Source: Clavaria fumosa | Lineage: Eukaryota > Basidiomycota > Agaricomycetes > Agaricales > Clavariaceae | Assembly (NCBI GenBank): GCA_951802425.1 | Contig: OX637795.1 | Location: forward strand, 4,196,501-4,260,500 | Length of the DNA: 64,000 nt | Reading direction: 5' to 3' | Shown: one piece after another, positions 43,575 through 54,600 of the stretch | Layout: each line of letters opens with the position of its first letter | Position numbering within the stretch: position 1 is the first letter of the stretch | Position numbers and translations under genes: made by a program | The notes under the pieces: model-generated | Databases searched by the model: none | The model's input: the letters and a program-made list of their open reading frames with translations, nothing else | What the model was told of the DNA's origin: nothing

Positions 43575-45830
43575 GGTAGTTTTACTGTCATTTATGTTGT
43601 TTTTTTTTAAAAAAAAATTTCAGCCCCTTTTTCTTCCAGGAAATGGCGACGGTGATGGCGAGGGCGGCGTAAGAACGACGAGGGGGGTAAGGCGACAGAA
43701 GAAGGGGAGAAGGAGGGATGATGTCGACAACATCGAGGGACTGGTACGTCCCCTCCATCCAATTTTTTTCATTTTCATTTTTCATTTTTCATTTTCGGAC
43801 AGCGACGCAACGACGACAACAACGCCCTACCCACACTCTCTCACCCCTTCCTCCTCTTTCTCCTTCTCATCCCTGTCCTCCCTCTCCCCTCTCCCTCCTC
43901 TCTTTCTCCTCGCGGCGGCACTCCGGGCCTCTCCCTAGGCCCCTCCCTTTCCCTGGTGACGGCGACGGCGGCGGCGGAGTAAGCAACAATGAGGGGGGGA
44001 AGGTGACAGAAGATAAGTGGGTAAGGGGTGACGAGGACGAGGACGAGGACAGGGCACAGGTGCGTCCCACCCGCTTTTACTTAATTTTCAATTTAAATTT
44101 TATTTCATTTCTTCAGGGGGCCACGGCAGCCATGGCTGCGACGACGACGACGATAACGAGTGGCCATCGAGTGGCTATGTGCACCCCCCCCCGCCACATC
44201 CCACTGGCGACCACTGCGGCTGCGACGGCGACGACACTTCCTACACTGGCAACCACTGCAGCAGCGACGTTAGGGGGCAGAAGGAGGGGGGACGGCGAGG
44301 GCTTTGAGGGGGGTGAGGAGAGGATGACAGAGGGTGATGGCGACGACTTCGGGGCACAAGTGCGTCCCATTCACTTTTATCTAATTTTCAATTTAATTTT
44401 AATTTAATTTTAATTTCTTCCTGGCCACAGTGGCCATGGCTACGATGACGACGATGACGACGACGAGTGGCTATCCACACCACCCCCCACTTCCCACAGT
44501 GGCAATCGTTGCTGCGACGAGTGGCTCCCTGCACCCCCTGCCAGTTCCTACGCTGGACAGGGGGAACAACGAAGGTTAGCGGCGCCGTCACTCCTCTCTC
44601 TCTCCCCTCTCCCTCCTCTCCCTCCTTCCCCTCCCTCTCCTTCATGCGGCGGGCCCCTCTCCCTTTCCCTGATGACGGCGACGACGTCGAGGGGCATGTA
44701 CGTCCTGTCCATTTTCATTAATTATTAATTTTTAAATTTTTAAATTTTGATTCTCAGACAGTGATGCGACGACGACGACGACGGCCGCCACCGGCGCTGC
44801 CGCACCCTCTCTCCCCTCTCCCTCCTCTCCCTCCTTCCCCTCTCTCTCCTTCACGCGGCGGGCCCCTCTCCCTTTCCCTGGCGACAGCGACGGCGGAGGC
44901 GGCGTAACTCACGATGAGGGGGGGTAAGGCGAGATAAGAAGAGGAGAAAAGGTGGTGAGGGCGACGACGTCGAAGAACAGGTACGTCCCCTGGATTTTCT
45001 TCATTTGTTTTTGTTTGGTTTTTAAATTTCGGACAGCGAGGCAACGATGAAGGCAGCGGCCGCAGTAGCCTCTCACTCTCCCCTCCCTCCTCTCTCTCTC
45101 TCTCTCTCCCTCTCTCTCCCCCTCCCGCTCTCTCTCTCAGTCCCCCCTCTCTCCCTTCACCCAGGCGACAATGGTGACAATGGCGACAACGACAACGATG
45201 ATGCGACAACGACGGCCGCAACGGCAGCGGCTGCGATAGGATGCCAGGTGTGTCCTTTCCTTATTTTTTCTTTTTCAATTCATTTTCTTCAATCTATGTT
45301 AGTTAGCAGCAACGGATAGCGACAGGCGGCAATGACGACAATGTCTGGTGTGTCCCTCCGTCGTTTTTTTCTTTCATTTTTTCTCTTTCATTCATCTACT
45401 TACTTACAGGACAATGGGGGTACAGCAACAACGGGGGCGGCACCCTCTCCCTCGCCCAGGTGACGACGGACGATGACGGCGGACGCAGCGGCTCCCTTTC
45501 CCTCCCCCAGGCGACGACAGACGACGACGGCGGCCGCGGCGATGTGGGCAACGTCCTGCAGGGCCCTCTCCCCCTCGGACGACGAGGGCGGCTGCGGCAG
45601 CTCCCTCTCTAGGCGACGACGGACGAGGATAGCAGTGGCGGCGGCGGTGGCGGCGGCGGCGATGTGGGCGATGAGGACGGCTGGCAGGGCCCTCTCCCCC
45701 TCTCTCCCCTATGTGATGACAGACAATGAGGGCGGCCACAGTGGCTCTCTCCCTCCCCTAGGCTACAACAGACATGTAAATAGTTAAATTAAAAGAAATA
45801 AAGTTTTAGCCCCTTTGTCTTTGGGAGGAG
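43575..45830 (+). repeat. Intron-like module array in H8
   Basis: A diverged version of the array. Donor-like GTACGTCCCC (near 43,744), GTGCGTCCCAC (near 44,060), GTGCGTCCCA (near 44,360) and GTACGTCCTG (near 44,698); acceptor-like TTCCAG (43,639), TTTCGGACAG (43,801), TTTCTTCAG (44,116) and TTTCGGACAG (45,036). It ends, as in H5, in TTTAGCCCCTTTGTCTTTGG and the RepHel leader. Conservation of splice-like signals in a diverged copy supports their being functional. Confidence 0.62.
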
Positions 45831-46578
45831 CAGGTGACACAGGAGCACAAATTGTGAGCAGAGGTAAGGGGCAGTGTGAACCGCTCCTTCTTCTTTACCA
45901 CCACCATCTCCACCCCACTCTGCTTTCCTCTCCTCCTCTACCTTTGTGCCTGCCGTGCCTGCCCCTCCCTGGCTGGGGTGCCGTGCCTGCCCCTCTCTGG
46001 CTGGGGTGTTCTATTTCTCTGCTCTGGTGCTTTCTCAGACTGAGTGTGGATTTCAGTGAACAAGCCTATTGAGTGTGAAGCCTACCTGCACAGCCTTAGT
46101 TTGCTGCTGCCAAACCCTGTTCCTTTGGAGCAGACTGGGCCTCTTACACTCTGCAGGTGTCACAGTGCTTAAATTTTGCCTCAGCTTGAGGTCCATTCCT
46201 CACTGTTGGCTTTGACTACCTTCTCACAGTCACTTCCACCTGCCTTGCAGAAAAGGGGTGACCAGAGAGGTCAATAAGCATATAACTGACACTGCCTAGC
46301 GGTGATTTCCCAAAGAAGCACTCAGTAGGGGATTGCAGAGAGTGTCTGGCTTCCTGGCTTCCTGGCTCTCTGGTAGATAGAGAGTGGCCAAAGAGGACTG
46401 GACCACTGGGTGAAAGAAGAAGACAGAGGAGTGAAAGAAGAAGAAAGAGTAGAGCAGCCTAAGAGGACAGGACTGCTGGTGAAAGAGGAAGACTCAGTCT
46501 GTGTGCACATGAGGTGCAACTTTCAACTATTTTGACTGCTTTTGTGTGCAAATCATTGGTCTCTGATTCAGAGGTGTG
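45831..46578 (+). promoter_or_regulatory. RepHel 5' leader, copy E (first part)
   Basis: It matches the leader at 29,690-30,465. It is interrupted after GAGGTGTG by LTR element 1 and resumes at 51,498 with TGTTCTACTTG. Confidence 0.6.
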
Positions 46579-47298
46579 TGTTACGACCCCATCCGCTTGC
46601 ATAAGCACTATCCCCGCCCCGGACTCCGAGCTCCATACCAACTCCGATCCGCTCCGCCATAACTCCGTATGCCCCGCTCCGCATCTTCATCGGACTTTAC
46701 TCCGCCGACCTTCGGACCATTCGGACTTCGTTCTAGAACCTTCTCCCTCCATCCCCTCATTCTGTTCACTACTGAGAGGATACCCTTGACCCATGGGAGT
46801 CGCTTTTGTTGTTGTTTCTTTGTTCCAAGAAAATTGCACAGGCACAAGTGGTGAAACTCTCCTAGTAATTTGATATGTACATTGTTTCACATTACTCCTA
46901 TACTCTGTCCTTGCAGTATAAGTTTCCACCTGTATCTCCCTGCTCCTTAGTTCGAATATTAACGTCTCTTGATCCTAAAAACATCTCTGAGCTTTCGTCC
47001 TCATCGTCCTCGACGTTCTCCACGTCATCCGATCAACTCCAACCAACTCCGACGGACTCCGATCAACTTCGGAGTTTTGACTTGTGTTCTGATCCTCCTT
47101 TAGGTATTGTTCTTGTTTGATAAATAGGGACACGTATATACGCGGTGGCACAACACATACGTTGAGGCCGCAGTCCCATAAGTCTCTCTTCCTTGTGTTT
47201 ACTTCTCCGTTTCTCTGATATCGGACTCCGACCGGACTCCGATAGAATATCTCCGCTCCGCTAACCCCTTCGCCGCTAACCTTGTTAGGACCATGACA
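46579..47298 (+). repeat. 5' LTR of element 1
   Basis: 720 bp, TG...CA ends, rich in ACTCCG motifs. A possible TATA-like GATAAATAGG lies near 47,119. Confidence 0.93.
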
Positions 47299-47338
47299 GT
47301 ATATTCAAACTTCAAACCTCGTATATACAAACTTAACA

Positions 47339-48514
47339 ATGCCTACTACACGTTCCGGTGCTCGACCTCCACCTCCTGTTGCCGACGACGTCAACATTCC
47401 AGAACCGGCCGACAATACTCCGACTCCGAGTGTGTCCGGACCTCCGGACCATGACGAAGAGTCAGATCCCACAGTCACTGACGACGACGACAAGCTAAAT
47501 GAACCTCTGACACCTCGAGCAGAGCGCGAACCAACTCCGGCACGCCTTCTTCAGCAAATTATCAACGCCAACAAGCGCCCGGATACGGTAAAACCACGCG
47601 ACCCCGACACATTCGATGGCTCGGATGCTAAGAAGTTGAAAAGCTTCTTGGTCCAATGCCAGTTAAACTTCCTTGATCGCCCAAGAGCGTTCAAGTCCGA
47701 TTCTCATAAGGTACGCTATGTCCTTTCCTTTCTTCGAGGCTTCGCCTTGGAATGGTTCGAACCAATGATCCTGGATGGTGAAGACCATCCGGTTCTTTCG
47801 AACTATAAGATGTTCGTTGCTCAACTTACAGAGAACTTTGGTCCTTACGACGCGATCCGCGAGGCGGAGTTCGAACTCGAACGCCTCCGGATGCGCGAGG
47901 ACCAGAAGTTGACGAAATATACCATTTCGTTCAACAGATTCGCATCCATTGTCCATTGGGACGAGTACGCGTTGCAGCGGCAGTTCTACAAAGGACTTGC
48001 TAGCCGCATCAAAGACGAACTGGCCCGCGTTAACCGTGTGGACATGCTCCGCGGACTCCGCGAGCAAGCCAGTGCGATTGATGGCCGTTATTGGGCTCGG
48101 CAGCAGGAGATCTCTCGGGACTCCGTTAAAGCTCCGACACCTAACAACACCATAAAAAAGGAGACTTCGGATACTCCCAAGTCCCCGAGCACTTCCGGCG
48201 CTAATACCAAGTCTGAGAAACCCTCGGATAAGCGTCCGGTGAACTCCGGTTCGACTTCTGGGAACTCCGTTCCAAAGGTCGCTGAGGGCTCCGCTAACTC
48301 CGGTAGCTCCAGCGACACAAAGAAGGCCCATCTGGGTCAGGATGGAAAACTGACTCCAGAGGAACGCCAACGGCGTTTTGATAATAATCTGTGCCTCTTC
48401 TGTGGAATAGTGGGCCACAAAGCCAACGAGTGCCGTAAGCGGACCTTGCGGGCCAGTGCCAGCGCTGCACGAATCACCTCCAAGGGAGATGACTCCGTGC
48501 CAAAAAAAGATTGA
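47339..48514 (+). CDS. gag: Gag polyprotein of LTR element 1
   Basis: 391 aa. A Pro/Asp-rich N-terminus is followed by a Retrotrans_gag-type capsid region (about 90-245; includes FALEWFEPMI and the TKYTISFNRFASIV segment), a Ser/Thr/Lys-rich linker, and a CCHC zinc knuckle C-X2-C-X4-H-X4-C near residue 350 (CLFCGIVGHKANEC). The ATG at 47339 is 40 bp after the LTR. The stop TGA (48512-48514) overlaps the protease frame. Confidence 0.92.
   Translation: MPTTRSGARPPPPVADDVNIPEPADNTPTPSVSGPPDHDEESDPTVTDDDDKLNEPLTPRAEREPTPARLLQQIINANKRPDTVKPRDPDTFDGSDAKKLKSFLVQCQLNFLDRPRAFKSDSHKVRYVLSFLRGFALEWFEPMILDGEDHPVLSNYKMFVAQLTENFGPYDAIREAEFELERLRMREDQKLTKYTISFNRFASIVHWDEYALQRQFYKGLASRIKDELARVNRVDMLRGLREQASAIDGRYWARQQEISRDSVKAPTPNNTIKKETSDTPKSPSTSGANTKSEKPSDKRPVNSGSTSGNSVPKVAEGSANSGSSSDTKKAHLGQDGKLTPEERQRRFDNNLCLFCGIVGHKANECRKRTLRASASAARITSKGDDSVPKKD
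48502..48508 (+). promoter_or_regulatory. Candidate -1 frameshift site (A AAA AAA)
   Basis: Seven A residues lie in phase with gag codons CCA AAA AAA GAT TGA. Slipping back one base would bypass the TGA and enter the protease frame as AGA TTG AGC. The position immediately before the stop is typical of gag-pol frameshifting. Confidence 0.6.
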
Positions 48515-49317
48515 GCAGCCCAGAGAGCATAGTACGACTCTCCAGCTGCTCCGACTCCAATCGTATGGAACCGATACTCAATACCCTTTCCTTTCATCGT
48601 TCTCTTTCCCTTCTTGCCTCCTCTCCTTCTATTTTGTCTCTGTTCAAAGCTATGATAGACTCCGGCGCTGAACTTTGTTTCATTGACGCCAAATTTGCTT
48701 CTCGCTTCCGTCTTCCGAAAACTCCGGTGACCCCTCGGGAGGTCGTTTTTATTAACGGGACCACCTCCGTATGGGTTACCGAAGCGGTCTGGTTATCCAT
48801 TCGGCTCTCCGCCATGGATCCGACCGATGTCTTGTGTGTAGTTACTGATCTTGATCCCTCTAGTGATGTGATCTTGGGAATGAATTGGCTGTTCCAAAAC
48901 AACCCGCTGGTTGACTGGATTACTGGCCAGATAAAGCCCAGACCATCTACGAAAGAGGAGAAAACTCCGAAATCTGATCCAGAGGGTGCACCGGCCAGCA
49001 CTCTCTACTCTGTCCCTCTGTCCACCTCTGTCCCTCTGTCTGTCTCCGCTCCGTGTGCTCCAGTTCAAATGTCATCTGCAGCGACTCCGAACCAGACCCG
49101 GACTCCGTCTCCATCTCTGCCTCCGTTCACTCCGATACCCCGAAATCTCTCTTATGCTTCTACTTACGTACATTTTCTGTTCTATACTACTCCATCTCTC
49201 ACTTCTCCGTCTTCTCCAAAAAAAAAAAATTTTAAAAAAATGTATTTCTGTCTCCCCGTCTCTCCGCCTCTCCGTCTCTCTCTCTGTTCCTGTCTCCAAA
49301 AACTCCGAAAACTCTAA
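48509..49317 (+). CDS. Protease (truncated pol) of LTR element 1
   Basis: About 268 codons in the -1 frame relative to gag. The retropepsin active site is DSGA (about 48658-48669) in AMIDSGAELCFID, with the ILGMNWL motif downstream (near 48,873). The frame then passes into a Ser/Pro-rich tail and stops at 49315-49317, where an autonomous element would continue into reverse transcriptase. There is no good ATG at its start, so expression probably depends on frameshifting. Confidence 0.82.
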
Positions 49318-49540
49318 AAAACCTCCTTTCTTCTTATTCCTTTTCTCTGTAAACTCCGAACCTTTGATTTTTTCTCCCAAGTCTGACTCCGAACCTCTCT
49401 TCGTCTTCTCTGTGTTGTCTTACTTTATTTTCCTTTCACTCCGCTTACTTTTCACTCGAGTTCAAAGATAAAAAACAAAAATTTTATAAAAAAGGAAAAA
49501 GAAACAATAAATACAAGTATATAAAATTTTTATTTTTTTA

Positions 49541-50544
49541 GGCGGAGGGGGGCGAGCCAGGCGACGCCTGCAAAATTCCTTCGGGCTCCTTAAGCCCGGA
49601 CTCCGCTCCCACTTCTCCTGCCTCCGCCTCCGCCTCCGCCTCTTCCTCCGCCTCTTTCTCCGACCCCACCTCCTTCGCCTTTCCCTTCTCCTTCTCCTTC
49701 CCCGTCACCTCCACCACCATGTCCTCCGCCTCCGCTTCCTCTGCCTCCGCCCTCAGAACCTCTGCCTTCTCCTTCCTCACCTCCTCCGCTGCCTCCGCCT
49801 TCTCCGCCACCTCCATCCTCTTCCCCCACTTCTCCAAAATCCCGCGGAGAATCTTCCGATCCTCCGCCGCGGCCTTCCGCTCCGCTGCGGCCTCCGCCCT
49901 CCACTCCTCCATCGCAAACACCCCCCTCAGGACCACGCTATGTGTGGCCTGCATCAAATTTTTAACCTCCTCCTCCATCCGCCAACCCCGCGGCACCCAC
50001 ATCTCCGCCCTATCCTCCTCCGACTCCGCGGACCGCTTGGTCCGCGTCCCCTTCGCCTTTTTCCGCTCCGGCCTCTCTGCCTCTCCTCCTCCGCACTTCT
50101 GCTTCGCCCCGCACAGGCGTTGCAGGCCGTCCCCCGCCCCCCACTCGGCCACACACAGGCCACCCCCAACCTATGGCATCGCGCGCACTCCGCACGATCC
50201 GCCTCCATCTTCGGTGTCAGAGACCGCTTCCTCCCCACCCCTTGCTCCCGTGCCACCTCCGCCGCCCTCCGCTTCGCCTCCACCGCCTTCGCCCTCTCCA
50301 GCTCCTCCCGCCGCACCCTATCCACTGCCTCCCTCGCTTTCCGCTCCTCCTCCTCCCGCCTCCGTCACTCCTCCTCCTCCCTCGCCCTTTTCTCCCTCAA
50401 CGCGTTAATTTTCTTCGTGAGGGCAGCGATCTCGGGGTCCTCGTCCACCGCGCGAGGTTGCGTGGGGGTGGCGACGACGGGTCATGGGCGAGGGCGGGAG
50501 GGGCAACTGGGCCCGGCTCTGGGCGTCGATTGCGTGTTGGACAT
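49541..50544 (-). pseudogene. Antisense Zn2Cys6-like coiled-coil gene, broken
   Basis: Read on the - strand from ATG at 50544, one frame gives a short N-terminus, a Glu/Arg-rich coiled coil, then a cysteine cluster C-X2-C-X6-C ... GGRG ... C-X2-C. The sixth Cys (KQKC) comes after a -1 frameshift at about 50,107-50,110. The rest (49,541-50,105) is a long Glu/Lys/Ala coiled coil. The spacing fits fungal Zn2Cys6 clusters. Two in-frame TGA codons (50482-50484 and 50365-50367) look like CGA-to-TGA changes. It occupies the place where RT and integrase would be expected, so it may be cargo or a factor belonging to this element family. Function unknown. Confidence 0.7.
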
Positions 50545-50772
50545 GATAAGTTTTTTGAAAGGAATTGCCCGTGTTAGGGGCGAGTGGTGGGAGTGATGAA
50601 TTAAGGAAGAGAAAAGCGGAGTGCGACGCACACAATCGTTTTAACCCCCAAAAAAATTTCGGACTCCGATCGAAGCGCCGCGAAACTCCGGTGCTAACTT
50701 GATATGGGAGCCATGTGTTCACACGGACTTTGGCCACAGGGTCTCAGGGGTTCAACCCTAAGAGGGGGATAC

Positions 50773-51497
50773 TGTTATGACCCCATCTGCTTGCATAAGC
50801 ACTATCCCCGCCCCGGACTCCGAGCTCCGTACCAACTCTGATCCGCTCCGCCATAACTCCGTACGCCCCACTCCGCATCTTCATCGGACTTTACTCCGCC
50901 GACCTTCGGACCATTCGGACTTCGTTCTAGAACCTTCTCCCTCCATCCCCTCATTCTGTTCACTACTGAGAGGATACCCTTGACCCATGGGAGTCGCTTT
51001 TGTTGTTGTTTCTTTGTTCCAAGAAAATTGCACAGGCACAAGTGGTGAAACTCTCCTAGTAATTTGATATGTACATTGTTTCACATTACTCCTATACTCT
51101 GTCCTTGCAGTATAAGTTTCCACCTGTATCTCCCTGCTCCTTAGTTCGAATATTAACGTCTCTTGATCCTAAAAACATCTCTGAGCTTTCGTCCTCATCG
51201 TCCTCGACGTTCTCCACGTCATCCGATCAACTCCAACCAACTCCGACGGACTCCGATCAACTTCGGAGTTTTGACTTGTGTTCTGATCCTCCTTTAGGTA
51301 TTGTTCTTGTTTGATAAATAGGGACACGTATATACGCGGTGGCACAACACATACGTTGAGGCCGCAGTCCCATAAGTCTCTCTTCCTTGTGTTTACTTCT
51401 CCGTTTCTCTGATATCGGACTCCGACCGGACTCTGATAGAATATCTCCGCTCCGCTCCGCTAACCCCTTCGCCGCTAACCTTGTTAGGACCTTGACA
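50773..51497 (+). repeat. 3' LTR of element 1
   Basis: 725 bp; differs from the 5' LTR mainly at CpG sites and by one extra CCGCT unit near 51,450. Confidence 0.93.
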
Positions 51498-51626
51498 GTG
51501 TGTTCTACTTGAGGTGCTTCTATTGCACTTATATTCAACTTGAGTCTGTGCTTTTCAGATTCTTCTTAAATCTGCCTGCATTTTTAATTTGTATTTGTCT
51601 TTGTATCTTTCCTCCTCTGCTAAAAA

Positions 51627-54600
51627 ATGTAAGTGTCACTTTGATCTGAAGTTCTTGCCAAGTCTTGACTATCTTTTGCAGGTCTGCAACTCCTCTTAAT
51701 ACACCTGAAATGGCCAGAGCTGCACTCCGAGAAATCCAACGTCAAGCTAGGATGTTAGAAAGGGAGTTGGAGACACCCCCAAGGAGAGGGCATCATCCAA
51801 GGACTGTTCTGAGTGGAGGAGAACTTGCTGCACAATATGTTCAGCTACCACCCCACCCAGCTCCACCAATTCTTCGAGATTCAGCACATCTTCCTTTGCC
51901 TTTGTTAATCAGAGAACCAAATGCCCTGATTGATGCCCCACCACCATCTGCTCCTCTGCATATGCCCATGGGTTCACCAATTCATGTGCTTCCACCAACA
52001 CTGCCACCTCCATTGCCACCTCATCAGGATCTGCAGCCCATTCATCAGCCATTCCCTTTGTCAAGAAGACCATTCAATAGGAATGACCCTGTGCAGAGAT
52101 CTGACCTTGGCTCTATGAACATTCCCTGTCCATCATGTGGAGCCTTGCACTGGAGGTCAGAGAAACTGGTGCATTCACCCAACCACTTGCCTAAATTTGG
52201 GATGTGCTGTTACAGTGGCAAAATCTCTATACCCCTCCTGCAGCCTCTCCCTCCTGAATTGTATCAATTATATCATGGCCAGGATAACATCTCCAAGACC
52301 TTCAGAAAGAATCTCAGGAGGTACAATAATGCTCTGGCCATGACTTCTGTTGGTCAGAGTCCTGGAATTAGGCTGGGGGTGGATAATTCCCTCAATGATG
52401 GTCATGGTCCCAAAGTTTACAAGGTCAAGGGAGCTCTGCACCACATTGCTGGGTCTCTCATTCCAAATCCTGGAGTGGCGCCTGCATTTGCCCAACTCTA
52501 TATCTACGATCCTATGGAAGCTCTAGACCATCGCATGGCATCCCAATACAACACTGGGTTGGACAGGTATACAATGCAGACCTTGCAGAATGTTCTGTAC
52601 AGGACCCATCCATCTGTGGCAATCTTCAAGCAAGCATATCAGCAGCTGAGGAATATCACAGCAGAGCAAAACTTCCAGATTGGCCTTAGATTTGATAGGA
52701 CCTGTGACAGGAGGAGATACAACCTTCCTACCTCTGGATGTAATGAGATTGCTGTCATCATTCCTGGTGATGGTGATCAGGAGTTGCAGCCAAGGGATAT
52801 TGTTCTCTTCCTCAGAGGTGGTGGGCTCAGACAAATCAATGACATGAACCCAATCTATCACTCATTGCATTTTGTGCTACTCTTCCCTACTGGCCAATTG
52901 GGATGGCATCCTCAGCTGGAGTATGGCACCACAGGAAGGGGGTCTAGGACTGCAGCTGCTGCACTTGATGACAATGTGGATGTGGACCTTGGAGAAGAGG
53001 TTCTTCATGCTCCTGGACAGGAGCCTGGAAATGCTGCAACAGGTCATGCAATCACTAGCAGAAGGAGACCCAAGTATATGTCCCAGGCAGAATATTTTCG
53101 CTTTAGGCTCTTCCCCAGAATGGATGAGTCTGATCATCTCTTCAGAGCAGGTGCTCTCTTCCAAGAATTTGTGGTTGACATGTGGGCTGCTACAGAACAG
53201 TCAAGGCTGTACTGGATCTCCCACAACCAGAAGTCAATCAGGTCTGATGTTTACCAAGGCCTGGTGGATGCAGTTGCCAATGCTGATACTGACAGTGCTC
53301 AGTTGGGCCAATGTATCATCCTGCCTTCCTCTTTCTCTGGCAGTACTCGCAATATGATCCAGTACTGTCAGGATGCTCTGGCAATTAACAGGCATTTCCA
53401 TGGTGCTGATCTCTTCATCACATTCACTGTGGATCCCAATTCCCCTGAGGTAGTGGCTGCTCTCCTCCAGGGCCAGACACCTGCAGAGAGATTTGACTTG
53501 GTCTCCAGAGTCTTCCATGCCAGGGTCCAGGACTTCATTAATGACATCACTAAGCAGAAAATTCTTGGAAAGGTGCAGGCCTATGTGTACACCATTGAGT
53601 TCCAGAAGCGCAATCTCCCCCATATTCACATGATCATCATACTCCACCATGACCACAAATTGCACACTCCAGAGGATGTAAATTCTATGCTCTCTGCAGA
53701 GTTCCCTGACCCAGAGGAGGATCCAGAGCTGTATACCTTGGTCAAAAAATATATGGTGCATGGTCCCTGTGGTGCTCTCAACCCTAATGCCCCTTGCATG
53801 GAGAATGGCAACTGTGCTAAGAATTTTCCAAAGCCTTTTAGGGATCAGACCACCATCTCTGATGATTCCTATGTTGCTTACCAACGTCGAGACAATGGAA
53901 GGCTGCATGAAGTGAGGGGATGCCAGGTTGACAATTGCTGGGTAGTGCCACACTGTCCATTCCTTCTGCACAAGTACAGGTGCCATTTCAATGTTGAATG
54001 TGTCATCAGCATCAAGTCCTTCAAGTACATATTCAAGTACATCTACAAAGGACATGATCGTATCTCCATGCAATTTGGCACCTGTGATGATGAAGTCAAG
54101 CTTTACCTGGATGCTAGATGGGTGGGCACTCATGAGGCCTTCTGGAGGTTGATGATGTTTGACATGCATGGAGAGATTCCCAATGTTGTTAGGCTCTCCA
54201 TACACCTCCCTGGCCAGCAATGTGTCACCTGGAACTCAGACCAGCAGAGAGACATTCAGGAGGTCATTGCCAGGGCTGCAGACAAAGACACCACACTGAC
54301 TGCATACTTCAAGGCCAATGCCACATATGAGGAAGCCAAGAACCTTCTCTACCATGAGTTTCCTCAAAGGTTTACTTGGTTGGCCAGTAGGAAAATGTGG
54401 AAGCCCAGATCTAGAGGCTTTGCAATTGGGAGAATGTACTATGTTCCACCATCTGCTGGAGAGCGCTTCTACCTCAGGACTTTGTTGACTGCAGTCAAGG
54501 TCAGTCTATCCCCTTGACACTCTAATTGGCTTCATAGTACTAATGAATTTGCTTGATAGGGTGCTACATCTTTTGAGGACCTCCTCACCTTCAATGGCAC

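Larger units (their letters stand above)
46579..51497 (+). mobile_element. LTR retrotransposon 1, non-autonomous Ty3/gypsy type (4.92 kb)
   Basis: The two LTRs (720 and 725 bp) start TGTTAYGACCCC and end GACA, and are flanked by the 5-bp duplication GTGTG (46574-46578 and 51498-51502). The empty site is seen in copy C. The internal region holds gag, a protease reading frame and an antisense pseudogene, but no RT, RNase H or integrase. A purine-rich tract (AAGAGGGGGATAC, about 50,760) precedes the 3' LTR. I could not identify a primer-binding site with confidence. The two LTRs differ at about eight bases plus one 5-bp indel, so the insertion is fairly recent. Confidence 0.93.

Noticed and set aside
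49719..50596. Ser/Pro-rich + strand frames in LTR element 1 as pol remnants
   Set aside because: They contain no RT or integrase motif. The - strand frame with ordered cysteines and coiled coils explains the openness better.
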